64,000 nt of DNA from Dioscorea cayenensis subsp. rotundata (taxonomy: Eukaryota > Streptophyta > Magnoliopsida > Dioscoreales > Dioscoreaceae). A model generated the notes under the pieces. That model was not told the DNA's origin. It ran no database searches and was given only the letters and a program-made list of their open reading frames with translations. Made by a program: the position numbers and the translations under genes. Every line of letters begins with the position of its first letter. Within the stretch, counting starts at the first letter, position 1. The stretch covers positions 2,356,001-2,420,000 of the forward strand of contig NC_052480.1 of assembly GCF_009730915.1 (NCBI RefSeq), read 5' to 3'. Below are positions 52,080 through 64,000 of this stretch, in pieces.

Positions 52080-55051
52080 AAGATCTTGAACATAATCAAA
52101 TGAAATTCTTTAAAAGGCTCAGCTTGGTTTATCCACATGTTGCCAGTAACCTTCTCCAGGGCAGGATCAAAAGGACTGCAATCCCTCTGTCTATAAGTGA
52201 AAGTATAATCAGTCATTCCAAAACCCAACCAAGGTAGTCTTGACGCGAAAAAGACAATTTCCCCACCATCAACCAGTATTGCACAAAACATGAGCTTCAC
52301 TCTCAATAAGAAATACCCATAACCATTTGTAATGTTCTGAGATTGATTGGGCAATACCAGTACAACCTGGGAGACAGACAATTAACAAACAACAATGAAA
52401 ATTTGGTCAAGTTTTTTACAAATTCTATCTAGCAAACTTTTTAGCATACGAGTGTTTCACAAGCATTATCCATTGACAACAAATACCCAACAACAAGGTT
52501 CCTTTAATATATCAGTAGAGTTGATTCCATTTATGCTGTCTAGGTTTCACATTAAGGTAAAAATATGTTAGAAACCAAAGTGGGATGGCAAATAATGGAT
52601 GATATTTCTTTTACTCCAATACAAGTCCTTCTGCATTTTATAACAAAAATAGTGGCAGAGATAAAGATCATGAACATAACAAATAGTATTCATTAGTATG
52701 TGCATATATAGCAAACAAAACCAACACTACCTAATTTATTTGGCAAAGCAATTGACGAAAGTGCTCCTTACCAAGGAACCTAAATTGAATTGGAAGACTG
52801 AATGTTTTTCTGTTGTCCCTCCAGCAATTATAATGGAATTGTTGACAATGGTCCAACTCAATATGAGAATCCGGTCTAGGCAAGGGAGGAAGCTCCTTCC
52901 ATTTAGATCCATCTTCTAACATATAAACATTATCAAATAACACCTGGACAAAAGTAGAAACCCAAGACAAAATATGCAATCAGCTTAGCTGTGAAATTCA
53001 ACTACTATAAAACAGCTCCTTTGATAAAATACAACTTCACTATTTATGACAATTTCCCGCATTTAAATTTAAATATAGGAAAAGGTGCCAGACTGATGAT
53101 AATACAATCGATTATTTTGAAAATTGTACGCATTTGAAGTGCGGCAAGAAACAGATAGGGCAGAACAATCGGTCCAGCTTGATTGCGGAGAAGGAAAAAA
53201 CCAATGCAATAACATAATATTGCTGAAATTAATCAGCATAGAATTGTCAAAGCAAAGGTGAAAAGATGCTTGATGAAAATGAGATATCAATCATTCACAT
53301 CATTCATTCAATTTGCCAAACAAATATGTCACAGTTGCAAACCTGTGGGGGCCTCCACAAGTTAATAGGTATTTCACATTTCCAACTTTTTCCAGTGCTT
53401 CCCCATCCTTAACTGGATGACTCCAATGATCCAATGAAGGTTGGTGGTGGTCCTCGTTGCCACCCATCACATGTAGCCTGCTTCTCCAGAGTTGGGTGGC
53501 CGGTGCATATCTATGAACCATTAGGACGTTAAGCTATGAAAAAATGACTCTAATTGGCATTTTCTTCATCATATAATAATCACTAAGCTAGTTGACGAGA
53601 TGACAGTTGGCGAATCCAAATTAACAATAGAACAACCATGCATCTAACTGAATAGAAAAGATGCAAAAGGTTCATCCATGGGTAAAACCAAAGATAAAAT
53701 AATAATAATAATAACATAATAAGGGGAAGGGAAGCATATGGTGCAAATTTAACATTGACATAATTCAGTAAAACATATTGAATAATCACTCCACATCAAC
53801 AAATAGCTTCAATATACCCAATTATTCACATACCTAGGGGAAGATATGGGAGGCAAATCATGCCATTCCTTTTTCTCCATATCCAGCATGACATCGTGAG
53901 CTGTAGACCTTCTACATTGTGGGTCATATTGTCCGATGATGACATAAATGCATCAACCATCATATACCATTCCTAAATGGGAATGTAGCATTTCTTTTGG
54001 CATATCAAACCTTCCTTCCCATGTGCCATCAGTAAAATTATAGAATCCATATAACAGTGCACCTACATGTGAAAAACATCTAATAACATAAGCTCATCAG
54101 ACTATAACTGGGCTAAATCTTCAAAGTCAGAAGAAAACTAATGTTTAAGACAATGATTCTGTCAGGCAAACAAGTATGTTTCTTAGCTCAGGATGGAGAC
54201 ATCTTTTTAAGAACTACAACACATATCAAACTGTTATAGTATATGATTCAATGAATTTCAGACAAGATGTACTGAATTTCCAAAAGCAATTATCACTTTC
54301 CAGCTAAAAAAATTTAAAGATGGCATCACTAATCAGCAGCTAAGTATAAAAAATCCATGAAAATGCACAGAGATGTACAGGCTGCTCTTAGGCTTGATGC
54401 GCAAATCATCTATAGCAGGTTAGAAAGTTGGCTGTAACTTTACAAACAGCAAAAATGATAAGTGACAATTGAAATTCATATCCAACTAGCTAGAGAAAAT
54501 AAAAATCAATTCTCAATGTATCTACAACTTCACTATCTGTGCACCAACAATTTACAAATTTGGTTGCTAGAATATATCTGATATTTGGAGCTCTGAAAAT
54601 TGAGAAATTCCCTGCCATATGATAGGAAAAAGAAGGGAAAAGAGATGAGACAATTATAAAAAATTAGTCTATATGAAAGAAAAACTTGCTGTACAAACAG
54701 TCTGCGTTTTCAAATCAATGACAATAACTGGAAACATAGAGCAAACCAAATGAACAGGTACCATACAGTACAGATCCTAAAATTAGATACAAAACTAAAG
54801 ATATTTTCAACAGAGCCATGCAAATTATTTATCAGAAATAATAATGCAAGTTAAAAACATTGATAGAAATGGGGATTAAAAAAATATTAGCAAAAGTTTC
54901 TCACATAGTCAATGATGCCATAGCCAGCAAAGAAATATAAAAGGTTCTTAATCTGCATAGCAGCTCCATCTAGATGAGGTGCAGGTGCCATCTCCTTCTA
55001 TTTTAACTCAAAGTGCCGGTAAATTGGCAACAAACTCATTAAGACCTTCTG
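52080..55051 (-). pseudogene. Kelch-repeat (galactose-oxidase-like) pseudogene
   Basis: Remnant of a kelch-repeat membrane protein like Arabidopsis At3g27220. Pieces in order: 54905-55051 (EMAPAPHLDGAAMQIKNLLY, FAGYGIIDYV, with TAG where the family has Trp before KEM); 53834-54062 (FYNFTDGTWEGRFDMPKEML, TGA within DG-x-CIYV, then QYDPQCR and KEWHDLPP); 53343-53510 (RYAPATQLWRSRLHVMGG, then a shifted stretch before GGPHR); 52782-52943 (VYMLEDGSKWKELPPLPRPD, then frameshifted VNNSIIIAGGTTEKH); 52100-52366 (VKTTLVGFWND, stop, then YRQRDCSPFDPALEKVTGNM). The exon expected after GGPHR, with VIGGQEGDF, is not found. Splice borders are partly preserved, so it decayed from an intron-containing copy and is not a retrocopy. 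A possible first exon with ATG at about 55674 ends AKPLPAP at about 55580. Confidence 0.85.
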
Positions 55052-56010
55052 CCAATAAAAATACTTTTGTCCTATCGCAAACTAAATATCTCATTAACAA
55101 TTGAAGAAAAACCATACATCATAGTCTAGTATATAACCAATGTCGTAACAATGTAATTCAAAAAACAGTCTCTTTAAGCAAGCACATCCACAGTACAAAA
55201 CAAAATTTCATTCATTTAATTCAAAAAGTTTACCTTAACAATGCAAATTCAAGTGGAAAACATTAAAATGGGCTATGACCAACAGATGTCTAATTACTTC
55301 CATTGCAGTAAACTAACTAAAAAATGACCACAACTGCACAAAAGCATGCCAAAGGGATGAACTCAATAAACACCAACAACAAAAGATAACAAAATCCTTT
55401 TCATACCTATTCTTAGTGCTCAAGATCATAATTTCCATTACACACTATGCAATCACAGTACCAAGAGAAACAAGCAGGAACTCCACATCGATTAACTAAT
55501 CAGATAAGCATTCAAATTGAGAAGCTGTAAATCAAGGAGAAAATTAACAAAAAGAAGAAAGATGGGTCATCAGCACCTCACCGGCGCTGGGAGGGGCTTA
55601 GCATCACCATCGTGTATGGATTTCTCCATAGAATTCGACAAGCTGAGATCGATGGCGAGGATGACGATGCCCATAGGAAATCAGCAAAGAGCACAATGCA
55701 AGTGAGCGCTGAAACCTCGCCATGCATGGATCCAATGTCGCATAAACCCTAGAAATGGAGATCGATGGCAGTAATCTCGAAAGCTCTGGGTTTTGCTTCG
55801 CTGAAGATGGAGAGGTGAACTTAGTAATCCCGCTGGAACCGGTTAAGAGTGTGATTTGAAATTTTGAACCGTGAGGGATTTTGTTGTCAGCGAATGGGTG
55901 ATGGACACGCGAGGTTATATCTTTGCCAAAGGTAGTTCCGGCGGAATAGTATATCGCATATGACTTCAACTGTGGCTTACATTGTTTCTATTTTTCATTT
56001 TTTTTGCTTA
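55052..56010. other. Pseudogene 5' side and flank
   Basis: On the minus strand, 55580-55780 is less AT-rich and has a telo-box-like AAACCCTAG (55743-55751, plus-strand view), suggesting the former promoter and first exon of the kelch copy. The remainder is AT-rich with no recognised coding. Confidence 0.4.
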
Positions 56011-56020
56011 AAAATTTTCT

Positions 56021-56269
56021 TTTCGGTATAATATCTGAATTGGTCCCTCTACTTTTTTCTCTTTTTCCTTTTGATCCCTCTACTCAAAAATACATTCCAC
56101 TAATCCTTCTACTTTTGAAAATAACCCAATTTAGTCTCTCTACTTTTAATCTCTTCATATCTAATCCCTTAACTCTTAAAAATATAACCAATAATTAGCC
56201 CATTTTAGAGTAGAAGGGACCCAAAAAAAAAAGTGAGAAAAGTAGAAGGACCAATTCGGGTAATACATT
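56021..56269. mobile_element. MITE with long inverted ends and 10-bp target duplication
   Basis: 249 bp. The left arm has GAATTGGTCCCTCTACTTTT and the right arm AGTAGAAGGACCAATTCG, its near-perfect reverse complement. The middle repeats CTCTACTTTT-like words. Flanked by identical AAAATTTTCT at 56011-56020 and 56270-56279. A 9-10-bp duplication points to a Mutator-type MITE. Confidence 0.75.
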
Positions 56270-56279
56270 AAAATTTTCT

Positions 56280-57544
56280 AAACAGAAATTAAAACTCAAT
56301 AAAATGATCATGCATCAATAATTCATGAGACCAAATTTCTCTAAGGTCAATTAAATATCGATCTACATGATATGATCGATTATTTTGGGAGGACCAATGG
56401 ATCAAGATTGAGTTTTGCTCCCCACACGTACATGTTCTTGGGTCCTGATGCTTATCGCCTTTTTTAAAAAATAATAATAATAAATAATTGTAAAGATTCT
56501 GTTGTAAACCATTTAATAGGATAAAAAGAATAAAACATAGAAACATACAGAAAATGTTTTATGCATGGAATGCTTTCTACTAATTTTTTTTTTTTAAGAA
56601 AAATTTTGTATAAAACACAACATCATTAAAATCCAAAGACAGTACAAGGAAAAACAAATATCAAATATTATGAGAGATACAATGCCACTCTAGAAATGAT
56701 TGCCATAGATGGATCACATCCATTATTAATGTCACTATGGTGCTTGAAAGATTAATTAGTTTGGTAAAATTTAATATAAACTGTTGATAGTAAATTAGTT
56801 TAAAAAAATTGAAGGAATCTAGTAACTTTATTTTTTTTTTTTTAGATTGTAAAATTTAAAATAAAATAAAAGATAGAGAAAATACACAAATTTTTTTATC
56901 ATAACATACATGAACAAAATAAAAGAGAGTAACCATGATTGTTTTGTTTCAATTAAATATTTCAAACGATGGCTCTGACCAAAACTTGTAAAATAGCTAC
57001 ATGATGTCTATCAATGTTAATCCACCAAAATGACCATACTTCCATTTTAGGTGTTGGGATATTAATTGATGTGGAATATGTGATCAAATAATTTTACATT
57101 TGAGAGGGCAAAGGGTGATGTGGAAAAAGTGGTCAACATTTTTCTTGCCTGTAGCAGTAGAGCACATAGCAATGCAAGACATATTTACTGTCCCTCCATT
57201 TAACATGTGTCTGTCCATATCAGTTATTACATATGTATCTGCCTTCCCACAATGAAAAACCTGATCAATCCATTTCTCTCACTGCAATGCAGGACATATT
57301 TAATACTTGCAATGCTCAAATGTAAATTAAACTTAATATATATATATATATATATATATATAAGACATTGCAAGAATACAAAGCCAAAGAAAAATCAAAC
57401 AGATTAATACAGTGACAAAATATTACAGATGGTAACTAAAAAGAAGCAATGAACACATATGAGAGAGATTGTTTGCAAAGATATTACAAGAAGAAGATAT
57501 TACATCAAAACAAGTTGAAATGGTGGTGTTCTCTTTTTAAGCAG
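56280..57544. other. AT-rich spacer
   Basis: No gene seen. (AT)n run at about 57337-57362; the words GCAATGCA(G/A)GACATATTTA at 57171-57188 and 57282-57303 form a short direct repeat. The part next to 57545 is probably remorin 3' UTR. Confidence 0.5.
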
Positions 57545-58698
57545 TTAACCACAAAGTGATGGAAGTTTGAAGGAGAGAAAGGAGAATGGCAGATGACCAG
57601 TTCTCCTAATGTAATCTGCTCTCTCTGAAGTTCTTGCAGCTCTCTCATTCAGTTTAGCCTCTGCATTTGCTCTCTTCTCCTCTGCAATCCTCCTTGTTGC
57701 TGCTAACTTGTTTGCTAGCTTTTCTTGTGCTCTAATTTTCATCCTCTCAGCCTTCACCTGAAAATCACTAGTCATTAGAGATTATATGTTCTCAAACCTT
57801 TTTATTTATACTCTTGATAAACTCTAATTCAATACTTATTGTTCTCTAACTCTCAAAATTATAAGATGTAAACTCTATTAGTCGCTCTAATATGCCCTCT
57901 CGATACATATTAGTCACATTAACACGGAAGAAATTATAGTAATTTTAATGTACCTCCATTCGCCTCATCCCCGTCTCGGCTTTTCTTTTCTGATGGTTCT
58001 CCCAAGCTTGTATCTTCACCTCTTCTCGCTTATACCTAACGAGTATCAAATTCTTCGTAAGTAAGAATTTTGATAAGATAAGAAATCCAGGCTTATATAT
58101 TCAAATCCGTATTACCTTGCCATATACTTAGCTTTCTCGGCTTCATCCCACGCCATAGCTCTTGTCTCCAATGAGTCGATACTCCTAACTTGCTCCGTTC
58201 CATTACCATCCCCCCCGGTCCCGATGACCTCTCCTTCGCCTTTAGAAGCCCAACCATTACCCTTCCTCTCAAAATTCTTCACCACACTATTACTACTATT
58301 GCGACAACCATCATAATCTTGAGCTCCTCCTTGCCTACGCTTTGCCGGAGTTGACGACCGAGATGACATAGGACTCCTTAACACCGGTGTAGTAGCTCTC
58401 AACGGTGTACCGGTTCTTGATGGTTCTTGACTAGCAATCAGGTGTCATCTCCGTCCCCATATCTCGCACACAAACTGATCTAACAGTTAAAGAAGAATCA
58501 TCATCAACAGGCTTGTTGATTCTCCACATTGTCTCATTGCAATCTATCTTTTTTGTTTCTCCATCATCTTGTGGATTATTAGCAATGGGTACTGAAGAAT
58601 AATCTCCAAGAATTCCATCAAGGCTGCTGCAAGAGTCTCGGCCTTTTTGGGATTGAGAGCTGAGAAGTCTCCGGTCATCGGCATTGGAATTGCGAGGC

Positions 58699-58732
<34 letters not shown>

Positions 58733-58946
58733 GATTGTTCTTGGAGTTCCGGTGATCTCGGCCGGTGGATAAGCCAACCAGCCATTTCTGGGCGTCATCC
58801 CATTTGGAAGGTGTGGGCTTGGACCTGGAGCTCAAGAGTTTTCTGTTTGATTTGTGGAATTCAAATGTGTATGAGTTTGTTGTGCTTTGGTTCTCTTGTG
58901 CTGCTGATCCAATCTCATAGCATGCTTTCTCCTCTCCAGACTTCAT
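57545..58946 (-). CDS. Remorin family protein
   Basis: Plasma-membrane microdomain scaffold protein. Exons in transcript order: 58116-58946, 57954-58035, 57545-57757. The N-terminal part is long and disordered, with KWDDAQKWLVGLS, a poly-Asn run from a GTT/AAC repeat (about 58697-58732), and the group motif SVCVRDMGTEMTP...RTGTPLRATTPV. The C-terminal remorin domain runs AWDEAEKAKYMARYKREEVK, IQAWENHQKRKAETGMRRME, then a coiled coil (ERMKIRAQEKLANKLAATRR) and the membrane-anchor end RRTGHLPFSF. One apparent inserted base at about 58439 breaks MTPIASQEP. Less that base, the exons make 1125 nt, 374 residues. The start ATG is the first in the leader, since neither the 59334-59500 leader exon nor 58947-58967 contains one. 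Resembles the long-N-terminus remorins such as At2g02170. Confidence 0.9.
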
Positions 58947-59472
58947 TGGGTCTTTCTCTAACTCACTCTGTTTTCAATAATGCCAGCATTCATGAACTCA
59001 AAGATTAAAGGAAAAAATGCCACCTTTATTAGAAATCAAACAAATAAGAACAAAAAAAAAGAAAAAAAGGAATAACCTTTACAAGAAGGAAAACAAGATC
59101 TTCACTTCACTTTCACATTCACTTTAACTTTCACTTCACTTACATTCCAAGTTCTGTTTCTTCTCAGTTTCTGATACAAAACAAGAAAAACAAAATATCA
59201 GGAAAAAAAAAAAAAGTGAGCAACTTCTAGACATACATAAAACACTCAAAATCAAAATTTTTCTATGTCATTGTGATATAGTAAAAAACAATAGCACAAG
59301 TTCCCAAAAACAAAATGGAAATCATAAGCACACCTTAGAAGCTGAAACAGTCACAGATGCAGCAATGCAGTGGCAGCAGCAAAAGAAAAAAAAAAAACAG
59401 GTCTTTGTTTAGTCAGAGAAAAGAGAAGGAAAAGGTAGGTGATGAAAAGGAGATCTAAGATCTATGAAGAAG

Positions 59473-59509
<37 letters not shown>

Positions 59510-59510
59510 A
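58947..59510 (-). promoter_or_regulatory. Spliced 5' UTR of remorin gene with (GA)n
   Basis: Acceptor AAACAG before AGTGAGTTAG (exon edge 58967) and donor TTCTAAG|GTGTGC (exon edge 59334) define a likely leader intron of about 366 bp. A (GA)n/(CT)n run of about 32 bp lies at 59474-59505 near the presumed transcription start. Confidence 0.5.
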
Positions 59511-59855
59511 AGGGAAGCACAGGGAGAGAACATGCATTGTTGTTAGTGAAGGAGGGAGAATGGCAGGAAGATGGCTCCAATGAAAGGTGAAAAAGGTGGA
59601 ATAATCCCACATCGGAAGTGGTAAAAAGTTTTATGGTTTTTAAATAAAGAGATGTGGATGCTGGACAAGGTCTAATTGAGGAGAATCTATGGGAATGGGA
59701 CACATGAAAAGTTATGGTCTTTCTGTGTGCACACTGCACTCTGCTACTATTATTCATTGCAAACTGCAACTGCAACAACTAGTGCTCAAGTCTTTATCTC
59801 AACATTTGTTAAATTTTTCATTTTATATATTTAAATAATAAAACAAGTAAAAATA

Positions 59856-60126
59856 TTCTCTTTCTAGTTCGTTTTTAATTGTCATATTTTATCATATTAA
59901 AAACTTTGTTAAGCATTACTTTTTAATTTAATATACTTTGTACAATTTTTCAATAAATCAAAATCAACTAAGTATTAAATTATATTTTTTATTAGTGGGG
60001 TTTTAAATAAGGATAGTTTTGAAAAATAATTAATATTTTTTTATAAAATATAGGTAATCAATTAATTTTTAATTTTTAATCGGTGTGAATTAGTTCAATT
60101 TGACAATTAAAAAGAAACGGAAGGAG
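59856..60126. mobile_element. Stowaway-like MITE
   Basis: 271 bp with inverted ends: left TTCTCTTTCTAGTTCGTTTT then TAATTGTC, right GACAATTAAAAAGAAACGGA then AGGAG. Flanked by TA on both sides. The left end is more diverged from the Stowaway consensus than the right. Confidence 0.75.
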
Positions 60127-61725
60127 TATATATAAACCAATTTTAATTAAAAAATATTAAAAATATAAAGAAAATTTTTCACTTGGTAAACAGTAACTCC
60201 GCTGCAATAAACTAGTGGTACTATTATTAATTTTTCCAAAATCGAAGATTTAGTATTTGTGAAATGGTTTGTTTATATTATAAAAAAATTAGAAATAATA
60301 ATTTTTATTTATTTTTTTAAATTTTTAAAATTCTCCTTAAGTGCACTAATTAATTGTGAACAAATAACTTCCAAACTTTATTCTTCTTTAAAATTAAGGA
60401 GAAAAAAAAAAGAGATAATAAAAGTATGAAATCCTATTTTTGAGACAGACATCTAACAAGAAAAGAGTATGATCAGCGCCACTTATTATCCAACCATACA
60501 CACAAAAGTAAGATTTTTTTCACTAGATTTAAACATAAATCATTTCACAAAAGCACAATAATATATAAGGTTGTTTTTAAGTTGTTATATATATGTGTGT
60601 GGTTTCTTAACTTTTGTCATTTTTTTTACAGGTAGATATTAAATCCATATATTATCTATAGATAGCTTTTCATCTTCTCAATTTAAATTATAATTTTTCA
60701 TAATAAAATATATGAAGATTTTGAGTATCAAAAAAATCTACAAATAATCATATCTAATTTTTTTTTTTAAATATGACCAGGCCATAGAAAAGATTAGAAC
60801 TCCTAAACTTTGAGTAGTGAGAAAGATAAAATAACCAACTAGGTGATTTATCTCAAATTTTTTTTTTTATAGATATAAGTTTTTTTTTTCCAAAGATGAC
60901 AAGTGCCACCCAAATTAAAAATTATCAAGGGATGGCGGGTATAATGATGCACAATTACAGTGAGTTTACAACTATCATATATTTAAAATATGTCACATAA
61001 ATGCCTGAAAAAATTTCAAGAACCAAACTAAAAAGAAATTTCCTCTATCATGCAACTTCCCACATGGAAACCCATCAAATTTATTTAAAACCTGGATCTA
61101 AAACAATATGTGAATAAAATTATTACACTTCTATATATATATATAGTACTGTTTACAATATTGTAATAATACTATGAAGTAATGTATTTAATCATGTGTC
61201 TTTGCCCACTCATTGCAGGTGACCATGCTGGATTAACTAATGGTTGTCAAATATAAACATACTCAAACTCTTATATATATATATATATATCGAATATATG
61301 TCAATTACGGACGGTTGAGTATAGTACAAATTAGGGAGGACAATAAGAGCTAATGAGGGTTGATTAGTTAGGTTTTGTTTTTTTAGAAAAGTTATTATAG
61401 ATCTAGTAAAAATATGATTGAACAGTTCAAATTTATTAAGATATTATATAGAAAATTGATTGGACTGTTCAGATCAAAGTACTTTACATTCTATTTTTCA
61501 CTATAATATTATTTATAATCATTGTGATATTGTTTATGGTACAATGTATACATATTGTATTTAAATCTAATTGTTGATACAAATATTCATGATTCAAAAT
61601 CCACAAATGTTCCTGGATGATCGATGCTCATATATATATATATATATAATATTGTTGGGGTAATGGGAATGAAATGCAAGTAAAATTAGAAGGAGAGAAA
61701 GAGGGAAGAGTTGTGTTATTATTTA
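60127..61725. other. AT-rich spacer
   Basis: No gene seen; only homopolymer and (TA)n runs (for example about 61132-61145, 61273-61292, 61632-61649). Confidence 0.5.
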
Positions 61726-62011
61726 GGTTTAATTACTACATAAGTCCCTGTAATTGTGTACTTGCTACCTTTTTAGTCCTTACAATTATTTTAGATACAA
61801 TTTAGTCCTCATATTTAGTCGAGTTGGGTCATTCTAGTCAGCGGTATAGATGGGCAAGTGTAAATTACTGACGACTTAATCAGACTTTAAAAAAATATTA
61901 AGAATGAACTAGAACGACTCAACTCGACTAAATATGAGGACTTAATTGTACCTAAAATTATTAGGAAGATTAAAAAGACAGAAAGTACACAATTATAGGG
62001 ATAATTAAACC
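61726..62011. mobile_element. Fold-back MITE with exact 9-bp target duplication
   Basis: 286 bp. About 110 bp at each end are inverted copies: left GGTTTAATTAC, TTTAGTCCTCATATTTAGTC, GAGTTGGGTC; right GACTAAATATGAGGACTTAA, then TAATTAAACC. TATTATTTA flanks both sides (61717-61725 and 62012-62020). Nine bases is the Mutator-type duplication length. An exact duplication suggests fairly recent insertion. The RNA could fold into a long hairpin. Confidence 0.88.
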
Positions 62012-62020
62012 TATTATTTA

Positions 62021-62060
62021 TAAGAGAAGGGTGGTGGGAGTGTCCAGAGAGAGAAGTCTT

Positions 62061-62095
<35 letters not shown>

Positions 62096-64000
62096 ATATA
62101 TTTATTTATAGTAGCCGTTGGAGGTGGCGGGGACGCAGGTGCGGTCACGTGACTCTGCCTTTGTGTGTGCTACTGCTACCCTTCTGGCCACTCAATTAGG
62201 TCAAGACAATCACACCTCTTCACGTGCCTCTTCCCATTTTCTTTATCTTCAGTTATGGAATGGGATCATATTTTATTATTTATTTTTCACTTTTTTTTTA
62301 ATCTTACTTTTGCTCATTTCTATTATATATTATATTTATATTTTATTAAAATTTTAAAAATACCAATGAGTAATGACCATTAAAATTTATGCCCATATGG
62401 TATTATTTCAAATATTAAATCCAACATTGTTTTTTATTCCTCTCACCTCTAATTCAGGAGAAGATTACAGGATAATATTAGCCAGATAAAAGTGCTTAAG
62501 TGATTAAGTCACTTATATGCCACCTAAGATGTATAATTTTTTAAGATAATTATTTTTTAAATACCATCACTATATTTATCACTAGGTGATCTGAGGTATC
62601 TCTCACTTTAATATTCTACTAATTATGTATTATTTATTTATGTTATCTTCTTTTATCTGATTGTCTTCTCTCTTTTTTTTAATTCAAGTAAGTTGTAATT
62701 TTATCAATTTAAAAAAATAAATAAATAAATAAATAATAAAAGGAAGAAAAGTTTAGTCATGACTATACAGACATTACATTAAATTTCATTATTAATTTTA
62801 TGGTGATACACAATTACACATATCTATATGTGAGCTTCAAAAGATTTCTTTCAATAATATTATACATTGCCAAAGATCTCAAATATATATATAATAAAGG
62901 TGTGGTCCAAATATGATCTAATAGTATTTTAAGTTAATTGAACAAGACTCACTTAATTTATTTAATTAATTAACTCATCCCTAACCAACCACCATTCATT
63001 CAAAGTTTCAAACAGATGATAACAATTACTATACATACAACACTACTTGATAAACTTACAAATAAAAAGGTCATACCAAAACTATATAAAACCAAACAAG
63101 CAATGTTCCACTTAGCTAAATATACATAACCAATTTAATGTCTAGTCTTTAACACAAACAATGCTCAACATTAAAAGGGACTAAGACAAGAGCACACCTT
63201 CCTCTCAATCTCTCTGGGTTTGTTTTATAGCATGAATACAAGCATGCATGAATGGCCCCTTTCAATCAACTAATAAAATCAATGTCTAGTCATTTAGTAC
63301 AACAGTAGTACCATAAGCAACAACAATGGTAGCATGTCCCTCTTTCTAAAAACAAGTGGCCACAAATAACAACACAAAAACAAAACACTATATATATATA
63401 TATATAAATACATATGTATGTGTGTATGAAATTATAATGTCATTCAAGCACTTAAACTAATAAAGAAAAGTCCACACATAGATCTAGTGAGGTTTGCATG
63501 TTTTTTTTCTTTGCTATTCCTCCAACCAACAAGCAATACAATTCATGGATAAGAGTTTTCATTTCTTTCATTTGGACACAACCTTTCTGTGTTCCCCACT
63601 CTATCCTTGCCATTCTAATCAACTTGTGCAATTATTTGAGCAAAATGATTATTTTTCTTGTTGAAACATGGATGTTTTGGGGTCTGTTTTAATTCAACAC
63701 AATGTACTTTCTTATCATTGTTTTCTTGTCGAAATCTTGAGATTTTATTTTACTAACAAGTACAAATGAGTGTGATGAATCCTCCTCAGCCATACATATA
63801 AGTATATGATCTTTTTTTCGTTTTTAATTTTATAAAAAAAATAGTTTATAATTAAGAATATATATATATATTTTTTAAAAGGAAAGTTAAGTGATCTTGC
63901 TCAGCATGTGGCTTGTTATGTTGAGGATGATGCATAATTAGAGGGTGATAACTGATAAGACATGAAATACAAGCCAGTCCAAAACTTGAGTTTGAGAAAC
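62021..64000. other. AT-rich spacer at right end
   Basis: No gene recognised. Contains (ATT)n at 62068-62096, (AAAT)n at about 62707-62737 and (AT)n at about 63390-63405. A moderately GC-rich patch at 62110-62235 has a short open frame without family resemblance, possibly a promoter or exon edge of a gene not otherwise visible. Confidence 0.4.

Noticed and set aside
62118-62357. 79-residue frame at 62.1 kb
   Set aside because: Hydrophobic tail from T-rich DNA; no homologue recognised, and no clear start context or intron structure.

Overview
Plant nuclear DNA: spliced genes with GT-AG introns, plastid-targeted proteins, retrotransposons and MITEs, and AT-rich spacers. The 5' GC gradient in one gene and the protein variants suggest a monocot, probably not a grass, but the species cannot be fixed from the sequence. 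Positions 17727-18726 are exactly 1000 Ns, a scaffold gap of arbitrary size.

Layout. 0.9-6.2 kb (-): stromal Hsp70, 8 exons. 7.2-9.0 kb (+): LHT1-type amino acid transporter, 7 exons. 9.9-11.2 kb (-): TLC-domain membrane protein. 11.6-17.7 kb: a decayed Mutator-like element running into the gap. It carries a PMD/Ulp1-protease-like gene (+) and transposase remnants (-), and all its non-coding parts contain degenerate repeats with a period near 21 bp. 19.3-28.9 kb (+): plastid SET-domain methyltransferase, 11 exons. Its 6.4-kb intron 5 holds a non-autonomous hAT-like element and an old antisense Ty1/copia element. 31.4-39.5 kb (-): exocyst subunit SEC10, 24 exons. 40.1-44.6 kb (-): Ty1/copia element with both LTRs, about 0.6 kb upstream of SEC10. 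44.6-48.9 kb: AT-rich spacer with a SINE-like copy and a Stowaway-like MITE. 49.0-50.8 kb (+): BIR2-like LRR receptor pseudokinase. 52.1-55.1 kb (-): kelch-repeat pseudogene. 57.5-59.5 kb (-): remorin. 59.5-64 kb: spacer with two MITEs.

The genes are unrelated housekeeping, transport, signalling and trafficking functions; there is no operon or cluster logic.

Two results stand out. First, the Mutator-like element contains at least seven arrays of a core resembling CGCTTTAA, spaced 19-24 bp apart, inside its presumed introns and spacers. Their orientation follows the gene on each side. Second, conserved genes (Hsp70, BIR2-like, remorin) are interrupted by at least eight apparent single-base gains and no losses. 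Removing them gives coding lengths divisible by three. This looks like residual insertion errors in a long-read assembly rather than gene death, in contrast to the kelch copy, which has nonsense codons and lost exons.
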